Shown here: positions 31,726 through 39,469 of the stretch, piece by piece
Numbering within the stretch: the stretch's first letter is position 1
Layout: each line of letters opens with the position of its first letter
Origin: a virus
DNA: 42,857 bases
Strand: one strand, 5' to 3'
IMG/VR virus record: IMGVR_UViG_3300009431_000038
Location: 1-42,857 of that record
Translations under genes and position numbers: made by a program
The notes under the pieces: model-generated
Told to the model about the DNA's origin: nothing
The model's input: only the letters and a program-made list of their open reading frames with translations
Database searches by the model: none

Positions 31726-32792
31726 TAAACTTCACCTCCATATGATATCAAACTGCCTGCAGCAGCATTAAAACTAGCTTTAATCCAAGCATTAGAACGA
31801 TAAACTTTACTAATTCTTATCTCATCAAGTGTTCCACTTATAGGTCTATCAAGCTCTCCTCTAACATTTCCTATCCTAAAATCATTATCAGAGAATGGCA
31901 TTGCTTTACTAGGGGTATGAGTGTCTTTTTCAATACCATCAATAAATAAGTAATCAGTAGTACGATTAGTTCTTAAAACTGTATGATACCATTGATTTAG
32001 ATTAATCGCTTCATCATAATCATTATCGCCACCAATCACCCAACGTCTAGTATCAGAATCCCTAAGACCAACACCAATGATACCAAAACCAGTGGTTTCT
32101 CCCCAACCAAAAGATTTGTAATCCCAACCATCATACTTTCTTGCATACCACCAGCCCTCAATCGTTAAACCACTATAATCATCAGGGTCTATTGTATTAG
32201 TTAATTCTCCATAATCATTAACTCCATCAAAATTATAAGCGCTTCCTATCTTACCTCCTTGAATGGCTGTAGCGCCCTGATTTGCTCCACTATAATTATT
32301 ATTTGTGCTATCATTATAATTTCCCTCAAGATGCCATACTAACAAATAATCAGCATCCCATACGCTCCCTGCAAAATCACTGCCCGCGGGATTATCAGTA
32401 TTATTATATAACATATCAAACGTTGTATCTTCACTACTTGAAATACTAGGTATTTTAACCCATATCTCAGCATTATTCCCTGCAACATCCCATGAAACTA
32501 TCTCATACTGATAAAATGTACTCTCATCAGTTGAATAAAATCTTATATCACTACCATTAGCGTCAACTTTATTCCAAGAGATATTTGTACTATCTAATTT
32601 AACCAATACCGGGAAATCAGTTAATGTATCATCTATTAATGAACTATCAATCGTTAATTCTCTTTTATTTTTCCAATAACCATCAAGATACCCTGCAGAA
32701 GATACTATTCCTCCACCCCCAATCACTGGCTCACCAAAATTATTCTCACTAATATAAAATCTTCTTGCCCGCTGCGTGTTCTCTTCACTCAT
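31725..32792 (-). CDS. LamG-domain surface protein (DUF2341 plus concanavalin-like)
   Basis: A 355-residue protein. Residues 33-125 match DUF2341 (YWKNKRELTIDSSLIDDTLTDF, SDIRFYSTDESTFYQYEIVSW, FDMLYNNTDNPAGSD). Residues 150-345 are a concanavalin-like LamG fold (LVWHLEGNYNDSTNNNYSG, YNFDGVNDYGEL, DEIRISKVYRSNAWIKASF). Such pairs occur in archaeal and bacterial surface proteins that bind glycans. Between capsid and neck genes it would be a receptor-binding head or neck fibre. No hydrolase motif is visible. Confidence 0.8.
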   Translation of the reverse strand: MSEENTQRARRFYISENNFGEPVIGGGGIVSSAGYLDGYWKNKRELTIDSSLIDDTLTDFPVLVKLDSTNISWNKVDANGSDIRFYSTDESTFYQYEIVSWDVAGNNAEIWVKIPSISSSEDTTFDMLYNNTDNPAGSDFAGSVWDADYLLVWHLEGNYNDSTNNNYSGANQGATAIQGGKIGSAYNFDGVNDYGELTNTIDPDDYSGLTIEGWWYARKYDGWDYKSFGWGETTGFGIIGVGLRDSDTRRWVIGGDNDYDEAINLNQWYHTVLRTNRTTDYLFIDGIEKDTHTPSKAMPFSDNDFRIGNVRGELDRPISGTLDEIRISKVYRSNAWIKASFNAAAGSLISYGGEV

Positions 32793-32935
32793 TTAGCCCT
32801 CACCAATTTAGTACCACAATTAGGGCATACTTTTCCAAGACAGCGACCACTCTTAGCCGCTTCATAACTACAGTCAAGACACTTGCATTTAGTTGCTTTA
32901 GCTGTCCCTATCCATCCGCTTCCCCTACCTGTCAT
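32789..32935 (-). CDS. Small zinc-ribbon protein
   Basis: A 48-residue protein, MTGRGSGWIGTAKATK followed by KCKCLDCSYEAA and VCPNCGTKLVRAK. Two C-x2-C pairs about 19 residues apart form a zinc ribbon, and Lys/Arg residues are common. Its stop overlaps the LamG start (ATGA). The function is unknown; a small ribbon inside a fibre block is odd, and it may be a chaperone or regulator. Confidence 0.6.
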   Translation of the reverse strand: MTGRGSGWIGTAKATKCKCLDCSYEAAKSGRCLGKVCPNCGTKLVRAK

Positions 32936-32944
32936 AATTAATTA

Positions 32945-33469
32945 TTACTCCATCCATTCTACACTAATATTAACACTTGCATCCTTATTAGTATTGTTAT
33001 CAACGAATACTTCTAGTTGCGCGCCGCTAGTCCATGTGTTTGGCTCATCACAGATGAAATTGTGACTACTATTGGCCTTAGTCCATATTCCACTAGCAAT
33101 AAAAATCTCTGCTAGTGCAGTACCGCTAAGACTAACGTGTACGAAGTCATCATCATCAAGCCCACCATAGACAGTCACTCCTTTAAGCCATCTAGTTCCA
33201 TCACTAATCATTGTGCCACTAAAATTAGTTGCTGCAGCTATCCCACTACTATCAATATGAATTCCTTCATACTTAGTAGAGGTTACTTCAGGATAACTCT
33301 TAGTAGCTATGTAATTGCCTGACTGAGTGACGCTAACATAATCAGCTACCGTCACGTCAACATCAATACTGGCGTTAGTAATGTGCATACTACCAGCTCC
33401 GACTTGTGTTGTTTTAAAAACACTGCCGTTAGTAGCGACGTTGTTAACTATCTCTGTTAATCTTCCCAT
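32945..33469 (-). CDS. Putative capsid or neck fibre protein
   Basis: A 174-residue beta-rich protein. VDVTVADYVSVTQSGNYI is close to VEVTVADYISVTPSGIFY in the 30200 repeat protein, so the two share a structural module, perhaps the attachment end. The C-terminus (FICDEPNTWTSGAQLEVFVDNNT) resembles a small jelly-roll. It opens the block behind a separate promoter and a GAGGTGAT site. Confidence 0.5.
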   Translation of the reverse strand: MGRLTEIVNNVATNGSVFKTTQVGAGSMHITNASIDVDVTVADYVSVTQSGNYIATKSYPEVTSTKYEGIHIDSSGIAAATNFSGTMISDGTRWLKGVTVYGGLDDDDFVHVSLSGTALAEIFIASGIWTKANSSHNFICDEPNTWTSGAQLEVFVDNNTNKDASVNISVEWME

Positions 33470-33477
33470 TCCGTTTT

Positions 33478-33552
33478 ATCACCTCTCAGCATATCTTCTT
33501 TTGCCTCCGTAGTTAGAGGTATTTTTTAAATAAAAAAATAAAATAATAAATG
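33478..33552 (-). promoter_or_regulatory. Terminator-like T-tract followed by a promoter
   Basis: On the - strand, T-rich DNA (about 33528-33552) follows the end of the capsid operon, as in archaeal intrinsic termination. It runs into TATTTAAAAAAT (33521-33532), a TATA-like box. A leader of about 20 to 30 nt then leads to GAGGTGAT at 33478-33485 before ATG 33469. This would separate capsid from fibre expression. Confidence 0.5.
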
Positions 33553-33568
33553 TTTTAATTTAAACCCT

Positions 33569-33844
33569 TTAGCCCATCGCGTTCCAAGTAAAATTCTGAC
33601 TAGCACTAGTTGTCTCAACATAAAAGCTTCCTGTACCAACGCTGCCTAATGGAACAACCATTGCTTCATTAGTTTCAGCACTCGTTGCAGTAACAATCGG
33701 CGTACCATCAAAAGCTGTTGGGAATACATACCAGACACTACTGCCTGCTCCTGTAGCCCCACTTCCAGCAATCATTTGTTTACCCCACTCAGTTGTTGGA
33801 CTACCAACACCAATCACGTTTATACCTTTTAATCCGTCTTTCAT
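33569..33844 (-). CDS. Small lectin-like or head-fibre protein
   Basis: A 91-residue protein. The C-terminal half, WYVFPTAFDGTPIVTATSAETNE followed by FYVETTSASQNFTWNAMG, has the pattern of the compact beta domain found at the ends of many phage fibres. The Gly-rich middle may be a linker. The position right after the major capsid gene favours a head-decoration fibre. Confidence 0.6.
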   Translation of the reverse strand: MKDGLKGINVIGVGSPTTEWGKQMIAGSGATGAGSSVWYVFPTAFDGTPIVTATSAETNEAMVVPLGSVGTGSFYVETTSASQNFTWNAMG

Positions 33845-33859
33845 GTTAGTTTGCCTCGC

Positions 33860-34699
33860 TTAAGTGGTTGTTATCTTACAAGTAGCGTTAGCTCTTAATT
33901 GTCTTACTTTTATTCTTTGAGTGGCTGTTGAGCCAGTCATGTCCCCTGTAGTGTCATCGAAGTTACTAACCGTTAGTGGTCTCTTTTCAACAATCATGAA
34001 CGAATGATTCCTGTCAATTATGTAAGCATATTTTGTGTTCATAATATTAGCGCTTACGACATGAACGTCCATGTTGAAGATTCTTCCAATAAGACTCTTG
34101 CTAGGATCACTGATCCCTGCCTTGTCTGCTTCAACGAATGTGTCAATATTTCTTAAATCATTAGCTACTTCTGGTCCAATGTACATATCAGTTGCCTCAT
34201 AGTCATTGTCCTCTAAGTATTGTATTCCCCTTGTGATGTTAGCAATTAATATTGCTGCACCGCCAGTAACAGTATTACCAGCGTTATCCCAAGCGTCACT
34301 AATGATTAAGCTATCTTCATTCTCAGCAAGTCTCTTGGCTGCCGTTCTAACGTTTCGTGGAAGTAAATCAAACTTACCGTCTTCTTGCATTTCATTAGTT
34401 ATTTTAAGTGAAACGCCGTACTTTGTCGGTTTCATGTTGAAAGTTTCATAACTTTCCTCATCAAGTGTTATTTTACTTCCTTCAGCAATCTGATAGACAT
34501 CCATACTGTTAGGAGTCATTAAGTCAACGTCGTAACTTGCGCCTTTGATACCATTGGGTCCTACAACTATTGCGGCTGCACTTCTGCCTATTCTTTTCTT
34601 TTCTGCTTCCTCAATTAATTGGGCGTGAATAGTTCTAGGGATTAATAATTGTCCTTCTATTCCGTCACCGGTTTTTAATAGTTCTTGTACTTTTTTCAT
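33860..34699 (-). CDS. Major capsid protein (HK97 fold)
   Basis: A 279-residue protein. A short N-arm leads to the P-domain and E-loop pattern (ASYDVDLMTPNSMDVYQIAEGSKI), and KYGVSLKITNEMQEDGKFDLLPRNV forms the spine-helix area. Further helices carry TRGIQYLEDND and DMYIGPEVANDL. The A-domain end is FNMDVHVVSANIMNTKYAYIID. The length and position after the protease-scaffold and cement genes support the call. No large N-terminal delta domain exists, because the scaffold is supplied by the 35163 product. Confidence 0.8.
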   Translation of the reverse strand: MKKVQELLKTGDGIEGQLLIPRTIHAQLIEEAEKKRIGRSAAAIVVGPNGIKGASYDVDLMTPNSMDVYQIAEGSKITLDEESYETFNMKPTKYGVSLKITNEMQEDGKFDLLPRNVRTAAKRLAENEDSLIISDAWDNAGNTVTGGAAILIANITRGIQYLEDNDYEATDMYIGPEVANDLRNIDTFVEADKAGISDPSKSLIGRIFNMDVHVVSANIMNTKYAYIIDRNHSFMIVEKRPLTVSNFDDTTGDMTGSTATQRIKVRQLRANATCKITTT

Positions 34700-34713
34700 A
34701 ATTCAATCCTCTC

Positions 34714-35157
34714 CTAAACGTCAAGCCTTACTACAACGCTTGCAGCTAACTCGCTTGCAGCGCTTAAGGCCCTCCCAATTATTGTATGACCACTGCCAAC
34801 AGGTGCGTCAATGACGCCTGCTCCAGCGATATCTGTGCTAACTTTGTAGCCCATCGTTACTCCATTACTTACTTCATCACTTCCAGCTGGTAAGACCATA
34901 ACGCCTTTAGTAACTACTGCGACAGCACCGCTAGCCGCGGTATTCTGTAGAGCAATTCCTGCAACGTTGGCTTTGTCCGCCATTGTTGCTGCTGTGACGA
35001 CTCTTAAGTCGCCCCAAGCCATTACTCCAGAAGTTACTAAGTCATCTGCTCCTGTAGCTGATAGTAATTGTCCTCCGCTGACAGCTTCGTCAGCGATTGC
35101 TGTGTAACTATCGAAGTCAGGTTCTTTTAATAAAAGTTTATCTTGTGTGTAACTCAT
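34714..35157 (-). CDS. Capsid cement protein (DUF2190-like)
   Basis: A 147-residue protein of the capsid-decoration kind. Ala/Gly/Val-rich strands (SGVMAWGDLRVVTAATMADKANVAGIALQN, AVAVVTKGVMVLPAG) form the trimeric beta-tulip-like fold, and HTIIGRALSAASELAASVVVRLDV is a typical ending. These proteins bind and stabilise HK97 capsids. Here it is encoded before the capsid gene, as usual. Confidence 0.7.
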   Translation of the reverse strand: MSYTQDKLLLKEPDFDSYTAIADEAVSGGQLLSATGADDLVTSGVMAWGDLRVVTAATMADKANVAGIALQNTAASGAVAVVTKGVMVLPAGSDEVSNGVTMGYKVSTDIAGAGVIDAPVGSGHTIIGRALSAASELAASVVVRLDV

Positions 35158-35162
35158 CTAAA

Positions 35163-36281
35163 TCACTTCTTCCAGAGATTAGCACCATATCTTGATTTCT
35201 CTAAGACATATTCATCCTTCTTCCCAGTACTTATTTTTTCCTGGGGAGCTTCGGATTTCTTTTCAGGTGCTTCCTCTCCATCCTCCTTATCTTTTTCAGG
35301 TTCTCCTTCCTCTCCATCTTCATCTGCATCGTCACCATCTTCATCTTCTTCTTTGACGCGAGTAAGGCTTTCTTTAATAGCTATTAAGGCTTCTTCAGAC
35401 AATTCACCAACTTTTGCTTCCTTGTCCAATTCCTTTATTTCACTGATTAATTTCTGCCTTTTCTCTTCTTCGATTTTATTAAGAGATTCTTGAGCTTTCT
35501 TAAGAGCTTCATCTTTTGCTTTTAATTCTTCTTTTACTTTTTCCATTTTCTCTTCGAGCTTCTTCATTTTTTCTTCCATCCTTATATCCTCCATTATTTT
35601 TTCTACAATAATGTTATTTTCCTTACCACCTCCATCGAATGCTTCAGTAATGGCTTGCATTATTGTCGCATTAGGGTCTCCTGGAACAGCCACTAGGCTT
35701 AGTTCTAGGAATTCCATTCCTTTAGCAATGAAGTGTGTTTCAGCTTCTCCTTCTCCTTCTACTTTGATTAGGTCCTTGACTTTAGCTCCAACACTAACGT
35801 TAGTTATCCTACCGTCTTGGATCATTTCCTTCGATTTAGAGTCCTTTATTATTCCTCCGAATTGAATTCCTTTATTTTGATAGATTGATTCACTGACTCT
35901 CCCAATGATGCTATCAACTTCGTGTTTATGATCCTTTAGTATTGGCTTACCGACTAGAGATGGTGCTGCTTTCTCAAGCTCTTCACCAATGTACTTGATA
36001 TTGTTCCTAGTTATTGTTTCATTGATTGCTGTGCCTCTGATAACGAAGTCTTTTCGCCTTAAGTTGGCTATTCCTTCTGCTATTATTGGCACTGAATAAT
36101 TAAGTACAACATCTTTCAATGATTCTCTTCCGGGTGCTTTGCCTCCATGCGTTTTCTTCCATGCCGCTACTGCGATAGCGTATATTTCACTATCAGTATA
36201 TGGCTTTTTAGTTCTAGGATTTTTTTTTCCCTTTAGACTCTTCGCAATTTTTTGTCTGAGTCTGTCAAATTCAGGTGGCAT
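35163..36281 (-). CDS. Prohead protease fused to scaffold (XkdF-like)
   Basis: A 372-residue protein with three parts. Residues 1-55 are basic (DRLRQKIAKSLKGKKNPRTKKPYTD, YAIAVAAWKKTHG), similar to segments near phage proteases. Residues 60-210 are a serine-protease-type domain (GKPILKDHKHEVDSIIGRV, GRITNVSVGAK, LELSLVAVPGDPNA). Residues 215-372 are a coiled coil plus a highly acidic tail, a scaffolding pattern, and RYGANLWKK is a likely capsid-contact end. It probably directs assembly and then cleaves itself and the capsid. A TATA box 28 to 30 nt upstream and no ribosome site imply a leaderless message. Confidence 0.75.
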   Translation of the reverse strand: MPPEFDRLRQKIAKSLKGKKNPRTKKPYTDSEIYAIAVAAWKKTHGGKAPGRESLKDVVLNYSVPIIAEGIANLRRKDFVIRGTAINETITRNNIKYIGEELEKAAPSLVGKPILKDHKHEVDSIIGRVSESIYQNKGIQFGGIIKDSKSKEMIQDGRITNVSVGAKVKDLIKVEGEGEAETHFIAKGMEFLELSLVAVPGDPNATIMQAITEAFDGGGKENNIIVEKIMEDIRMEEKMKKLEEKMEKVKEELKAKDEALKKAQESLNKIEEEKRQKLISEIKELDKEAKVGELSEEALIAIKESLTRVKEEDEDGDDADEDGEEGEPEKDKEDGEEAPEKKSEAPQEKISTGKKDEYVLEKSRYGANLWKK

Positions 36282-36289
36282 TAGTTATT

Positions 36290-36347
36290 AATAGCACATT
36301 ATAGCTTTAAATATTTAATCACCGAACAGTAGTAATAATAGCATAAT
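36290..36347 (-). promoter_or_regulatory. Promoter region of the capsid operon with repeated TAGC boxes
   Basis: On the - strand, ATATTTAAAG near 36306-36315 is a TATA-like box centred about 28.5 nt before ATG 36281. The + strand carries AATAGCAC, TTATAGCT and AATAGCATAA at about 36291, 36298 and 36338, relatives of the dyad found at other promoters. The late head genes thus have their own control region. Confidence 0.5.
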
Positions 36348-36356
36348 TTATTAATA

Positions 36357-36635
36357 TTATTTAAGTTTGATATATTGGTAATGTTGGCGGCTTTTGTATA
36401 GGGCTTTTGGCTTTCCACGTTCATCTCGCTGTACTCCTTTGGCCCCATCAATGGCTGCGTCAGTACCCCATTGAGTATTAGCTAATCCTTTAAGCATCAT
36501 TGGGGGTTCATCTATTCTAATGCGGCTTTCTTCATCTAATGCTTTCTTTCCGCTATTACATTCATGGATGACGTCGTCACTAAGGTTATCGTAATATACT
36601 GGTTCCCTGCAATGTGGACACTTCTTCCATCCCAT
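36357..36635 (-). CDS. Zinc-finger protein in the head module
   Basis: A 92-residue protein. CPHC near residue 6 and a later HEC segment form a half zinc site (CPHCREPVYYD, DDVIHECNS). The second half is polar and basic (RDERGKPKALYKSRQHYQYIKLK). It is located between portal and protease. It could be a minor head protein or an assembly factor. Confidence 0.6.
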   Translation of the reverse strand: MGWKKCPHCREPVYYDNLSDDVIHECNSGKKALDEESRIRIDEPPMMLKGLANTQWGTDAAIDGAKGVQRDERGKPKALYKSRQHYQYIKLK

Positions 36636-36637
36636 AA

Positions 36638-36838
36638 TTATTTTTTCTCCTTGTAATTCTTTAATCGTTGTTCTCGTTCATATATTTCTGCTTTCTTCTC
36701 TTCTTCAATCGCTTCTGCCAGGCACTCACCACAAACAAATGTTTTCTCCCCATTAAGTATTGCTCTGATAAGAACCGGTCTCTCTTTACAAACTGGGCAT
36801 AATGGTAATGGCCCTTCAGCGTTTATAACCGTGACAAT
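36638..36838 (-). CDS. Zinc-ribbon protein with probable ATT start
   Basis: A 66-residue frame that contains CPVC and CGEC pairs 27 residues apart and a charged helix (AEAIEEEKKAEIYEREQRLKNY). No ATG, GTG or TTG lies in frame between the upstream stop at 36860 and the first cysteine pair. GAGGGTGG at 36845-36852 is followed after 6 nt by ATT 36838, the same spacing as in the adaptor gene. The ribbon leaves no doubt that the frame is coding. Frameshifting from the portal gene seems less likely, as no slippery sequence is apparent. Confidence 0.6.
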   Translation of the reverse strand: MVTVINAEGPLPLCPVCKERPVLIRAILNGEKTFVCGECLAEAIEEEKKAEIYEREQRLKNYKEKK

Positions 36839-36840
36839 AA

Positions 36841-38187
36841 TTATCCACCCTCTTGTTTTTCAATTAATTTTTCCCAATTATTCATTATATTATGAAATCG
36901 CTCCATGAATTCTTTCTGCTTCTCTGGAGTTGGTTGTTCTGGCTCCTCTTCTCCTGGTTTCGCCTGAGGAGGAAGAATTTCTACATCTACAGCTTCAATA
37001 CCCAATAAATTGAGCATTCGCTGTTCAATGGCTAATTTAGCGCCAGGAGATAGAGGAGTTTTAATTAAATCCATTAGCATTCCTATTTCTCCTTCTGTCT
37101 CGCTTTCCATTCCCCATTCAAATTCAATTTCTTCGTCTTCGCCGAATCCATGCAGGGTCAGTAATCGTTTGAATATTAGTGATTCTATCATGTGTTCTAC
37201 GTTCTCTTGGATTGATTTAATTCTTAGTTGGAATGCTTCCATTTGGGTTCTGGCCAGTCCTTCTGGAATATTTCCTTCACCCATTAGTACTAGTGGCACT
37301 TCTAATCCGAACAGCATTTGTTGTGTGTAATGTTTGGCGTAAGGAGCAAGGTTTAATAGTTTGCCTTCAAAGCCAACAACGTTAATATCAGTGACGTGAT
37401 TAGTAACCCATTCTGTTCTGGCAGTAATATTCTGTAAGTTATTTCCAAAATCTTCTATGTCGCTTGGTTTGGCTGGGTATTCATCACTTCCGATTTTGAT
37501 ATGGACTGGTGAATTAGACTTTCTATCTAATAGTATTGCTGCATTACTCTGCATGTTTAGCAAGTTCTCTGTTATTTTGTAGATGCTGTGGATTATGCTA
37601 TAACCGTATGGTGAGTCACCAACCAAGTTAAATGGGAAGTGAGCCACCTCTTCTTTAGTGAAAGAGTTATTTATTGATTTTGGAACCGCTAAAGCGTATT
37701 GAGTGTAATGCTCTACATTCCCTTTCTCATCTCGTTTGATGAACATGTGCTCTGGATTCAAGACTACTAATTCACTAATATCACTTTTATCAGCTACTAT
37801 CTCAATAAATGAGTTACCATAAACAAGCATGTCCCTCACAACACTCCTCAGTAATAAATCAAAATTTGTTTTCTTCATGAAATCAGTTATTATCTTCTTA
37901 ACTGGTTCTTTAGCAGTTTTAACATGGAATCCTGGTCCGACAGTCATGTCAACAGTTTTATTGATTGCTCCAGCAATCATTGACACTTTAGAATAAATCT
38001 GTCGGTAAAGCATGAAATTAAAGGGGTGTTCTTCGCCAATATTTTCAGGCCATTTCTCTTCCTTCTTAAGAGCTGTTGATTTGCGCGCTTCCTCAGTAAT
38101 AAAGTTAGCATTAAACACTTCTGTGCTGGGGACGAAGACTAACCCTGTACTCTCCTTGAGTGACTTGCTTGATTTTGTTGAAGGCAT
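36841..38187 (-). CDS. Portal protein
   Basis: A 448-residue HK97-type portal. The wing and stem pattern includes LLLRSVVRDMLVYGNSFIEIV, LNPEHMFIKRDEKGNVEHYTQY, EEVAHFPFNLVGDSPYGYS and LLNMQSNAAILLDRKSNSP. The tail-side helix contains LVLMGEGNIPEGLARTQMEAFQ. It forms the dodecameric ring through which DNA enters the head. Its own TATA box at 38212-38220 lies 28.5 nt from the ATG and there is no ribosome site, suggesting leaderless transcription. Confidence 0.85.
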   Translation of the reverse strand: MPSTKSSKSLKESTGLVFVPSTEVFNANFITEEARKSTALKKEEKWPENIGEEHPFNFMLYRQIYSKVSMIAGAINKTVDMTVGPGFHVKTAKEPVKKIITDFMKKTNFDLLLRSVVRDMLVYGNSFIEIVADKSDISELVVLNPEHMFIKRDEKGNVEHYTQYALAVPKSINNSFTKEEVAHFPFNLVGDSPYGYSIIHSIYKITENLLNMQSNAAILLDRKSNSPVHIKIGSDEYPAKPSDIEDFGNNLQNITARTEWVTNHVTDINVVGFEGKLLNLAPYAKHYTQQMLFGLEVPLVLMGEGNIPEGLARTQMEAFQLRIKSIQENVEHMIESLIFKRLLTLHGFGEDEEIEFEWGMESETEGEIGMLMDLIKTPLSPGAKLAIEQRMLNLLGIEAVDVEILPPQAKPGEEEPEQPTPEKQKEFMERFHNIMNNWEKLIEKQEGG

Positions 38188-38211
38188 GATGATGAAATTA
38201 ATTTACGTTAA

Positions 38212-38246
38212 TTATATAATAGTTAGTTCTAGGTTTATAAAATTAC
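38212..38246 (-). promoter_or_regulatory. Portal promoter
   Basis: On the - strand, TATTATATAATT (38211-38222) is centred 28.5 nt before ATG 38187. A second TATA-like TTTTATAAACC lies around 38236-38246, partly in the end of the terminase gene. No ribosome site is present before the ATG. The gap between terminase and portal is 55 nt, unlike the usual overlaps in this operon. Confidence 0.6.
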
Positions 38247-39469
38247 CGAAGGTTGAATCCTGCCACATTCCAGCTGATTGAACCTCCACCAACCTTTAAT
38301 CCCCAACAAGAAAGTGCTAAAGCAATCACTAAATCATCATGATAACCGCTTGGTGCTGAGAATTTAATATTACCGAATTGGGAGTGAGTGTAAGTAAAAC
38401 TAAATAATTCTCCTAATAAATCCTCGTGCTTCGGCAGTTTGATTTTCTCTTGCTCTATCAGTATTGATAAGTTATTAATCAAGTCTTTCTTTGATTTATT
38501 TGTGAACCTAAAGCCTCTTACTAATAATTCTCCATCGCGTAAGTCATCATAGATTGGGTCCCCAAGGCCTGTAGAATCTATTATTATCAAAGCATTATGG
38601 AATTTCTTGGCCACAGTCACTATTCTAGCTTTCTGTAATGTCCAGTCAATAATATTGAATTTATCAACGTAGACTATTTTCCGATCATCAATATCACAAA
38701 CCACTAGGGCAGTGAAGTCTTCATACCTAGCGAGATCAACCCCTAATACGTATCGATGGCCTGACTCAGGCTCCTTCCTTAATATACCTGGGCAAACACA
38801 CTCCCTGATATTACGGAAGACGCTTCCAGCATCCTCAATGAACTCAGCAAGGACCTCCTGCCTGAATACTCGATCAGGTAATGAAGCCTTCATCTCCTTA
38901 AAATCCTCTTCACTTAAATAAGGATTTAATTGAGATGAGAACTGCCAACTCTCGAAATCCTTATCCTCCTTATCCTGGCCTCTCTTCCAAGCTTCATAAA
39001 ACCAATTATAACCCTTCGGTGTAGATATAAAGACTCCTCGACCACTCTTATCCCATAAAGCAGGACGCAGTGCTTCCTCCCAAGCCTCTCGCTTAATCAT
39101 AGCGCACTCATCCATTATAACCCAATCTAATCCTTCTCCACGCAATAAGTCTGGGTTATCAGCTGACTTAAACCAGATTTCTGATCCATTAATTAATTGA
39201 ATGTATCGCTCGCTCTTACTCACTCGACTGATTAATTGCTTAGGTAAGAATTTACGGATCATTCGCCAGAAGATCATTGTCTGACCAAAAACAGGAGCCA
39301 CTATCCAACCAACACACTTACTCTTCAACGTCGCCAAGCGAATAGCCTCGTTAGCAGCGGCCATAGTCTTACCGAAACGACGACCACAAGCTAGTACTCT
39401 GAAACGAGCGTTGCTATTATGGAAAGCTTGTTGTGCTGGGTGAGGCTTATAAGGAATAGTTATTTTCAT
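38243..39469 (-). CDS. terL: Terminase large subunit
   Basis: A 408-residue packaging motor. Walker A is GRRFGKT at 29-35, and Walker B with its catalytic Glu is LDWVIMDECAMI (D120, E121). The coupling motif is STPKG at about 149-153. The RNase H-like nuclease has D245 (LGVDLARYEDFTALV), D298 (LIIIDSTGLGD) and D378-D379 (GYHDDLVIALA). It pumps DNA into the head and cuts it. Size fits the family. It overlaps the epimerase upstream. Confidence 0.95.
   Translation of the reverse strand: MKITIPYKPHPAQQAFHNSNARFRVLACGRRFGKTMAAANEAIRLATLKSKCVGWIVAPVFGQTMIFWRMIRKFLPKQLISRVSKSERYIQLINGSEIWFKSADNPDLLRGEGLDWVIMDECAMIKREAWEEALRPALWDKSGRGVFISTPKGYNWFYEAWKRGQDKEDKDFESWQFSSQLNPYLSEEDFKEMKASLPDRVFRQEVLAEFIEDAGSVFRNIRECVCPGILRKEPESGHRYVLGVDLARYEDFTALVVCDIDDRKIVYVDKFNIIDWTLQKARIVTVAKKFHNALIIIDSTGLGDPIYDDLRDGELLVRGFRFTNKSKKDLINNLSILIEQEKIKLPKHEDLLGELFSFTYTHSQFGNIKFSAPSGYHDDLVIALALSCWGLKVGGGSISWNVAGFNLR

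Noticed and set aside
36838-36860. Ribosomal frameshift fusing the portal protein to the zinc ribbon
   Set aside because: No slippery heptamer is seen at the portal end, and a good ribosome site 6 nt before ATT offers a simpler explanation.
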